DNA of 64,000 bases from positions 1,612,001 to 1,676,000 of the forward strand of contig NZ_LT629780.1 of NCBI RefSeq assembly GCF_900105885.1, given 5' to 3'. Below are positions 58,867 to 64,000 of this stretch, piece by piece (positions within the stretch are counted from its first letter, which is position 1; every line of letters begins with the position of its first letter). A program made the translations under genes and the position numbers. The notes under the pieces were generated by a model, which saw only the letters and a program-made list of their open reading frames with translations, was not told where the DNA came from and searched no databases. This DNA comes from Pseudomonas guangdongensis (lineage in GTDB: Bacteria; Pseudomonadota; Gammaproteobacteria; Pseudomonadales; Pseudomonadaceae).

Positions 58867-59861
58867 AGGATTTCCAGCATCGCCACGGCGCCCACTGCGA
58901 AAGCGGTGTGATGGCCAGCCTGGTCAGTCATGCCGGCCTGCCGCTCAGCGAGCCGATGGCCTTCGGCCTGTCCTCGGCGCTGGCCTTCGCCTACCTGCCG
59001 ATCGTCAAGCTCGGCGGCATGCCGCTGATCGCCTACCGCATGCCGCCCAAGCACATCATCCGCACCCTCAGCAAACGCCTCGGCGCGCACCTGCACATCG
59101 AGCGTTTCCGCTCCGAGGACAAGGGGCGCCGGGCACTGGATGCGGCGCTGGACGCCGGCCGGCTGGTCGGCCTGCAGAGCTCGGTGTTCTGGCTGCCGTA
59201 CTTCCCGCCGGAGATGCGCTTCCACTTCAACGCCCACAACCTGCTGGCCTACGGCCGCGAGGGTGACGACTACCTGCTCAGCGATCCGGTGTTCGAGGCA
59301 CCGGTGCGCTGCGCCGCCGCCGACCTGCACAAGGCGCGCTTCGCCAAGGGCGCGCTGGCCGCCCGTGGACTGCTGTACTGGCTCGAAGATGTGCCGGTCG
59401 AGCAGGACTGGAGCCGGCTGGTCCGCCAGAGCGTGCTGTCCACCACGCGGATACTCGACGGCATGCCGCTGCCGTGGATCGGCATCCGTGGCATCCGCCA
59501 CCTTGCCGGCCAGGTGCGCCGGCTGGATCCGGCGCAGATGAAGTACAACCGCCTGTACCTCACCCATATCGTGCGAATGCAGGAAGAGATCGGCACCGGC
59601 GGTGCCGGTTTCCGCTTCATGTACGCGAGCTTCTTGCAGGAGTCCGGCGCGCTGCTCGGCGATGCCCGGCTCGGTGAACTGGCCGTGCATCTGACCGCCA
59701 TCGGCGACGACTGGCGGCGTTTCGCCTCGGCCAGCGTGCGCCTGTGCCGCGACCGGCAGGCGCGCCCCGAGTTCGCGCCGCTGGCCGAGCAGCTCGAGGG
59801 CATCGCCGCGCAGGAGCGCGAGCTGGTGCGCCGGCTCGGCGCCTGGGCCCGGGGGCGCTGA
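58863..59861 (+). CDS. BtrH-like N-terminal/DUF4872 protein
   Basis: A 332-residue protein. The N-terminus holds GAHCESGVMASLVSHAGLPLSE, with Cys12 and Ser14 in the place of the catalytic Cys of BtrH, which transfers an acyl chain from ACP to an amine in butirosin synthesis. The middle ('HFNAHNLLAYGREGDDYLLSDP') and DUF4872-like C-terminal half follow. Because the operon makes a resorcinol and the adjacent operon an acyl-ACP polyene, this is a good candidate for the ACP-to-resorcinol ester-forming step; not shown by the sequence itself. Ends 9 bp from the convergent KS-like gene. Confidence 0.85.
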   Translation: MKDFQHRHGAHCESGVMASLVSHAGLPLSEPMAFGLSSALAFAYLPIVKLGGMPLIAYRMPPKHIIRTLSKRLGAHLHIERFRSEDKGRRALDAALDAGRLVGLQSSVFWLPYFPPEMRFHFNAHNLLAYGREGDDYLLSDPVFEAPVRCAAADLHKARFAKGALAARGLLYWLEDVPVEQDWSRLVRQSVLSTTRILDGMPLPWIGIRGIRHLAGQVRRLDPAQMKYNRLYLTHIVRMQEEIGTGGAGFRFMYASFLQESGALLGDARLGELAVHLTAIGDDWRRFASASVRLCRDRQARPEFAPLAEQLEGIAAQERELVRRLGAWARGR

Positions 59862-59870
59862 GCGCCGGGG

Positions 59871-60434
59871 TCAGTCGAGGGTCAGCTGCTCGACGGCCAG
59901 GCCGGCGCTCAGGCCGGCGAAGTCGCCACCTTCCGGGGCCGCGCCGTTGCTGTCGAGCAGCAGCGCCTCGGCGTGGAAGGCGCCGCCGTCCTCGCGGCAC
60001 AGCAGCAGCAGCGCCTGGGACACCCGGCCGCCCGCCAGGTCGAGTTCGGCCAGTTCGAGCAGGTGCCGCCAGACCTGCTGGCCGGCGCCGATGAACAGGT
60101 TGGGGCCGTCCAGGCCGAGCTGCTGGGCGACGTGGAAGCCGGCGGCGTTGCTCACGCTGTTGACGAACTCGAAGGGCTTGGGCAGGCGCTGCTGCAGGCA
60201 GACGCTGTCGAGCAGGGCGAACATGTTGCTGCGCGCCGGGTAGTCGGCGGCCAGGTACAGGCCGCAGTCGGCCTGCACCCGGCCGCGCAGCGGCGCGGCG
60301 GCGAGCAGCGCCTGCAGGCTGAGGCGGTCGAGGCGCCGCGGCGGATGGGCCAGGCGCTGCGCCAGCGCGCTCTTCAGTTCCCGTTCGCTGGCGTCCTGGC
60401 GGCCGCTGACCCGGCTGGCGGCGATCACGCGCAT
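59871..60434 (-). CDS. Degenerate ketosynthase-like protein
   Basis: A 187-residue protein resembling the N-terminal half of a thiolase-fold ketosynthase: 'CGLYLAADYPARSNMFALLDSVCLQQRLPKPFEFVNSVSNAAGFHVAQ' with Ser/Asn in the region where a KS has its catalytic Cys, and no C-terminal HGT or GHT motif. It could act as a chain-length-factor-like partner for the complete KS encoded next (overlap 10 bp). It is too short to be a whole KS but shows no frameshift, and similar stand-alone proteins exist in pigment clusters. Confidence 0.75.
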   Translation of the reverse strand: MRVIAASRVSGRQDASERELKSALAQRLAHPPRRLDRLSLQALLAAAPLRGRVQADCGLYLAADYPARSNMFALLDSVCLQQRLPKPFEFVNSVSNAAGFHVAQQLGLDGPNLFIGAGQQVWRHLLELAELDLAGGRVSQALLLLCREDGGAFHAEALLLDSNGAAPEGGDFAGLSAGLAVEQLTLD

Positions 60435-61528
60435 GCGTCGACTCCCTGCAGCACCAGGCTGGCGTTGTTGCCGCCGAAGCCGAAGTAGTTGGCCAGCAGC
60501 AGGCTGCCGGCGGCCAGTGCCTGCGGCTGCGCCGGCAGCGGCAGCAGCGCCGCGTCGGCGTAGGGGCAGGCCGGCAGCGCACCCCGGCGCAGGGCGGCGG
60601 CGAGCAGCAGGGTCTCGCTCAGCCCGCAGGCGCCGAGGGTGTGGCCGAGGTAGGGCTTGAGCGCCTGCAGCGGCGGCATGGCTGCGCCGAAGGTCAGGCG
60701 CATGCCGTTGGCCTCGGCGCGGTCGTTGGCCGCGGTGGCGGTGCCGTGCAGCTTGACCAGGTCGAGGTCTTCGGCAGCGCAGCCGGCATCCGCCAGCGCG
60801 GCGCGCATCACCCGCTCGATATGGCTGCCGTCCTCGCGGGTGGTGGTCAGGTTGCTGGTGTCGCAGGCGCTGTAGCCGCCGAGCAGGCGGGCCAGCGGCC
60901 GCTCGCCCGGCTCGCGGTCGAGCAGCACGCTGGCGTAGGCCTCGCCGAGCAGCAGGCCGTCGCGCTCGGGATGGAACGGCCGGTAGGCGGCGCTGGGACT
61001 GGTCAGGTCGAGCACGCCGAAGCCCTGCAGGGCGACCTGGCTGGGGGTCTCGAAAGCCAGCAGCAGGGCGCGCCGGTAGCGGCCTCGTTCGAGCAGCCGG
61101 GCGGCATACAGCAGGGCGTTGGCGGCGCTGGTGCAGGCGGTGTTGAGGGTGCAGGCGGCGGCGAAACCGCGCTCCTCGCGCAGGCGCTGCGCCAGCCAGT
61201 CGAGCGGGGTGGCCAGGTCGGGCTGCAGCGCGGCGCCCTCTCGTACCTGGCCTTCGAGGCTGGCGATGTCCAGGGTGGTCGAGGCGATCAGCAGCAGACA
61301 GTCGTGGGCCGGGCCGTCGAGACTGGCGTCGAGCAGCCGCTGCAGGCGCGGCAGCAGTTCGAGCGCCGGCCCGCAGGCCGGCAGCCAGGGGCGGCGCTGG
61401 CCGAACTCGTGCAGTTCGAACCATTCCGGTTGCGGCCGGCGGCCGGCGATCAGGCTGGCGCAGGCGCTGTCGAGGTCTTCGCCCAGCGCGCTGCACAGCT
61501 GGGCGCGGCGCAGGTACACCGCGGTCAC
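60425..61528 (-). CDS. Beta-ketoacyl-ACP synthase of the second pigment operon
   Basis: A 367-residue KS with complete triad: Cys132 in LNTACTSAANAL, His261 in VKLHGTATAAND, His296 in KPYLGHTLGACG. It is shorter than FabF but closely shaped like the KS at 40869. The start is GTG at 61528, overlapping the ACP stop (GTGA). With the degenerate KS-like protein and the dedicated ACP it could make one of the alkyl chains used by DarA/DarB or extend the polyene; which one cannot be told. Confidence 0.88.
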   Translation of the reverse strand: MTAVYLRRAQLCSALGEDLDSACASLIAGRRPQPEWFELHEFGQRRPWLPACGPALELLPRLQRLLDASLDGPAHDCLLLIASTTLDIASLEGQVREGAALQPDLATPLDWLAQRLREERGFAAACTLNTACTSAANALLYAARLLERGRYRRALLLAFETPSQVALQGFGVLDLTSPSAAYRPFHPERDGLLLGEAYASVLLDREPGERPLARLLGGYSACDTSNLTTTREDGSHIERVMRAALADAGCAAEDLDLVKLHGTATAANDRAEANGMRLTFGAAMPPLQALKPYLGHTLGACGLSETLLLAAALRRGALPACPYADAALLPLPAQPQALAAGSLLLANYFGFGGNNASLVLQGVDACA

Positions 61529-61791
61529 CCGCGCTGCCTGACGAAGGCGGCGATGCTGTCGATCGAGTTGAGGATGCGCCGGCCCTGCCTGGAGTCCTCG
61601 ATGCGCACGCCGTAGTGCTGCTGCAGGGCCAGCGACACCTGCAGGGCGTCCAGGCTGTCCATCTGGATGCGGCTGTCCTGGCCGAACAGCGGCTCGTCGT
61701 CGGCGATGCTCTGCCAGTCGATGTCGTCTTCCTTGTCGCACTCGCGGATCAGCAACTGCTTGAGCTGTTGCTTCAGTAGTGTGTCGTCCAT
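61525..61791 (-). CDS. Acyl carrier protein of the second pigment operon
   Basis: An 88-residue ACP with the phosphopantetheine Ser46 in RIQMDSLDALQVSLALQ. The N-terminal half has more basic residues than the other two ACPs and the C-terminus ends SIDSIAAFVRQRG. It lies between the ABC permease (overlap 19 bp) and the KS (overlap 4 bp). Possibly the DarC-like ACP serving DAR formation. Confidence 0.9.
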   Translation of the reverse strand: MDDTLLKQQLKQLLIRECDKEDDIDWQSIADDEPLFGQDSRIQMDSLDALQVSLALQQHYGVRIEDSRQGRRILNSIDSIAAFVRQRG

Positions 61792-62960
61792 TGGGTATCG
61801 TTCAGTCGGCGGTGGAAGAGAAGCAGGCCGGCAGCGCCGACCAGCGCGGCGAACAGCAGCAGGCGGACGCACCAGGCGGCGATGTCGGCGAGCGAGCCGT
61901 GGCCGACCAGCAGGGCGAGGAAGGCATCCAGCGCCCAGCTCATCGGCGACAGCTCGGCGATCAGGCCCATGGCGGCGGGCATCACGCTCTTGGGCACCAT
62001 GATGCCGCCGAGGGCGGCGAGGATAATGTTGATGCCGCCGCTGAGCAACACGGCCTGCTCGGTGCTGCGCACCAGGCTGGCGATGGCCAGGCCGAGGCTG
62101 CAGGCGGCCAGCGCCAGGCTGAGCGCCAGCGCCAGGTAGGCGAGGGCGCTGCCCGGCAGGTTCAGCCCCGGCAGGCCGAGCAGCGGCAGGCCCCAGACGC
62201 CGAGGGCGAGCAGCAGGGCGAACTGCAGCAGATTGATGCCGAGGTAGGGCAGCAGCTTGCTCAGCGCCAGGGTGCCGATGCCCAGCTGCAGGCAGCGCAG
62301 GCGCAGCAGGGTGCCGCTCTGCCGTTCGCGCTGGAAGCTGTTGGCCATCGGCAGCATGACGAAGAAGCTGCCGAAGATCAGCCAGGCCGGCACGCTGTGC
62401 TGGCTGGCGTTGGCCCGCGCGCTCAGCTCGCCGTCGCTGAGCCGGTCCTGCTCGGCGATGTTGCTCTGGGTGCGCTCGCGCACCAGCGCCAGGCGCTCGG
62501 CCAGCGGCAGGGTCGGGTCGAGTTCGCCGCTGTCCTCGAGGAACACCAGCAGGCGGGTCTGCGCCAGGGCGATCTGGCTGGCGCTGCGCAGCCGCTGGCG
62601 GGTCAGCGCATCGCTGCTGGCGGGGAACACCAGGGTCAGGCTGCTGCGCTGGCTGTCGAGCAGTTCGCCGGCGAAGTCGCCGCTCAGGCGCACCTGCGGC
62701 CACTGCGGCGGGCCGCCGGCGCGGAGCTCGCCGTCGCCCAGCTGGGCGCGCAGGGCGGCGGCGAAGAACTCCGCTTCGGCGCCGGGGCTGGGGACTTCCA
62801 GGCTCAGCTGCAGCGGCGGCAGGCGTTCGCGGTTGACTTCGGAGAGGGCGGCGGCCATCAGCAGGACGAACAGCGCCGGCATCAGGAGCAGCACTGCCAG
62901 GGCGTGGCGGTCGCGGCCCAGTAGCAGGACTTCCTTGCGCATCAGAGAGAGTAGTCTCAC
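61773..62960 (-). CDS. ABC-2 type permease
   Basis: A 395-residue permease: N-terminal helix (HALAVLLLMPALFVLLMAAAL), a large extracytoplasmic domain (about 45-200), then five helices with the ABC-2 signature region MLPMANSFQRERQSGTLLRLRCL and GGIMVPKSVMPAAMGLIAELSPMSWALDAFL. It forms an exporter with the adjacent ATPase. The start is GTG at 62960 (overlap GTGA with the ATPase stop), giving MRLLSLMRKEVLLLGRD, the usual start of this family; an ATG lies six codons later. Cargo is probably the DAR or the finished pigment ester. Confidence 0.88.
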   Translation of the reverse strand: MRLLSLMRKEVLLLGRDRHALAVLLLMPALFVLLMAAALSEVNRERLPPLQLSLEVPSPGAEAEFFAAALRAQLGDGELRAGGPPQWPQVRLSGDFAGELLDSQRSSLTLVFPASSDALTRQRLRSASQIALAQTRLLVFLEDSGELDPTLPLAERLALVRERTQSNIAEQDRLSDGELSARANASQHSVPAWLIFGSFFVMLPMANSFQRERQSGTLLRLRCLQLGIGTLALSKLLPYLGINLLQFALLLALGVWGLPLLGLPGLNLPGSALAYLALALSLALAACSLGLAIASLVRSTEQAVLLSGGINIILAALGGIMVPKSVMPAAMGLIAELSPMSWALDAFLALLVGHGSLADIAAWCVRLLLFAALVGAAGLLLFHRRLNDTQWTTHY

Positions 62961-63841
62961 AGCCGGCCTCCGCTCAGGTGCAGGTAGAGCTGCTCCAGCG
63001 ACGGCCGGCCGAAGCGCAGCAGGCTGGGTGGCTGCGGCTGGGCGGCGATGAACTGGCACAGGCGCGCCAGCTGCGCGGCGTCGAGCTGCGCCAGGCGGTA
63101 CCCGGCGGGTAGCGCGTTGAATGCCAGGTCCAGTTCGCCGAACAGCTGCTCGAGGCCGGGCGGCGGCGCCTCCGGCCACTCCAGCAGCAGTTCGTGCTGG
63201 TCGCCGAGCAGCTCGCGTTTGTCGAGGTCGAGGCGGATGTGTCCCTCGTCGAGCAGGACGATGCGCTGCGCCACGCGCTCGACCTCGTCGAGGTGGTGGC
63301 TGGTGTAGATCGCCGCGCAGCCCTCCGCCGTCAGTTGCTGCACGGCGTCCAGCAGCAGCCGGCGCGACTGCGCGTCGACGCCGGCGGTGGCTTCGTCGAA
63401 CAGGTAGAGGCTGGCCGGCTGCAGCAGGCCGATGGCGAAGTTCAGCCGGCGCTGCTGGCCGCCGGAGAGCAGCCCGGCGCGCCGCGGCTGCAGCTCGCCC
63501 AGTCGGCAGGCTTCGATGCAGCGTTCCAGGCGCTGGCGGCGCGGGCTGCCGCGCAGGCGGTAGAGGTCGGCGAACAGCGCGAGGTTCTCGGCGACGCTGA
63601 GGCCGTCGTAGAACGCCGCCTGCTGCGGGATCAGGCCGATGCAGCGCGCGCCGCTCCAGCGGATTTCGCCCTGCTGCGGTTGGCGCAGACCGGCGATCAG
63701 CGACAGCAGGGTGGTCTTGCCGGCGCCGTTGCTGCCGAGCAGGCCCAGGCACTGGCCGGCCTGCAGGCGCAGGTCGAGGTGCTGCAGCGCCGGGCGCGCG
63801 GCGCCGGGATAGCTGAAGCCGAGGTCGCGCAGCTCAAGCAT
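62957..63841 (-). CDS. ABC transporter ATPase
   Basis: A 294-residue nucleotide-binding protein: Walker A GSNGAGKTT, Q-loop LIPQQAAFYDGLSVAENL, signature LSGGQQRR, Walker B LYLFDEATAGVD and H-loop TSHHLDEVE. The C-terminal about 90 residues form the extra domain of CcmA/DrrA-type exporters. It begins inside the end of the partial gene upstream (8 bp overlap) and is coupled to the permease. Confidence 0.93.
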   Translation of the reverse strand: MLELRDLGFSYPGAARPALQHLDLRLQAGQCLGLLGSNGAGKTTLLSLIAGLRQPQQGEIRWSGARCIGLIPQQAAFYDGLSVAENLALFADLYRLRGSPRRQRLERCIEACRLGELQPRRAGLLSGGQQRRLNFAIGLLQPASLYLFDEATAGVDAQSRRLLLDAVQQLTAEGCAAIYTSHHLDEVERVAQRIVLLDEGHIRLDLDKRELLGDQHELLLEWPEAPPPGLEQLFGELDLAFNALPAGYRLAQLDAAQLARLCQFIAAQPQPPSLLRFGRPSLEQLYLHLSGGRL

Positions 63842-64000
63842 GTTGCAGCACCAGCAGCAGGTTGCCGTCGAGCAGCAGGCGCTCCTGGCTGTGGATGGTG
63901 AAGCGGTAGCTGGCGCCAGCCGGACTCAGCGCCTGCTGCTCGGCCTCGAGCAGCAGCGCGCCGCTGCGTTGCGCGGGGACCGCGTGCAGCTTTAGCGCGC
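63834..64000 (-). CDS. Partial gene, probable hotdog-fold protein (C-terminal end)
   Basis: Only the last 54 residues or so are in the window, ending TGA at 63836-63834: 'AVPAQRSGALLLEAEQQAL', 'GASYRFTIHSQERLL' and 'LLLVLQHA'. The alternating hydrophobic strands resemble the last strands of hotdog dehydratases, and the position before an ABC exporter, ACP and KS fits a dehydratase, but the fragment is too short to be sure. Confidence 0.5.
   Translation of the reverse strand, partial: ALKLHAVPAQRSGALLLEAEQQALSPAGASYRFTIHSQERLLLDGNLLLVLQHA

Noticed and set aside
59862..59870. Terminator between the two convergent pigment operons
   Set aside because: Only 9 bp lie between the stop codons and no hairpin with a T-run was found nearby.

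Overview
The window is high-GC bacterial chromosome, most probably from Pseudomonas or a very close gammaproteobacterial relative. The strongest evidence is the block priA (divergent) - rpmE - nuclease - malic enzyme - ponA (convergent) - pilMNOPQ - aroK - aroB - SPOR/ATPase protein - gltB - gltD - hemE, which is the order found in Pseudomonas aeruginosa (PA5050 to PA5034). No rRNA, tRNA, CRISPR array, insertion sequence or phage gene was seen.

Layout. 1-1561: a partial ArsR-type regulator and three small conserved genes. 1569-7474: an arsenic-resistance island of two divergent operons. One carries a flavin monooxygenase and an ACR3 arsenite pump. The other carries arsR, arsH, an arsenate-associated GAPDH and the arsJ efflux gene, so both As(III) and As(V) (through 1-arseno-3-phosphoglycerate) are covered. 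A 108-bp palindromic repeat sits inside the second operon. 7545-11367: two lipoproteins, a pseudouridine synthase, a ferric-reductase-like flavocytochrome and a truncated haemoglobin. 11460-34708: the housekeeping block listed above. 34777-37070: a divergent MFS transporter/LysR pair. 37091-37567: a frameshifted lipoprotein pseudogene.

37638-64000 (running off the right end) is a pigment locus of more than 26 kb. The long minus-strand operon (about 55,810 down to 37,638) is a complete-looking aryl polyene (APE) type II polyketide pathway. It has a tyrosine-ammonia-lyase-like enzyme, an adenylation/dehydratase fusion that loads the aryl starter, two acyl carrier proteins, ketosynthases plus chain-length factor, ketoreductase, dehydratases, thioesterase, acyl- and glycosyltransferases, and an MMPL/LolA-like/lipoprotein export set. 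It also has an unexpected Na+/H+-antiporter-like membrane protein. Most neighbouring genes overlap by 4-20 bp, so translation is probably coupled.

Divergent from it, darA and darB encode dialkylresorcinol (DAR) synthesis, followed by a small unknown protein and a BtrH-like protein. A second minus-strand operon (64,000 down to 59,871) converges on these and adds another ketosynthase, a degenerate ketosynthase-like protein, a third ACP, an ABC exporter and a partial, probably hotdog-fold, protein. APE plus DAR genes in one locus predict a flexirubin/arcuflavin-like aryl polyene-dialkylresorcinol ester anchored in the outer membrane. That hybrid pigment locus is the most interesting content of the window.
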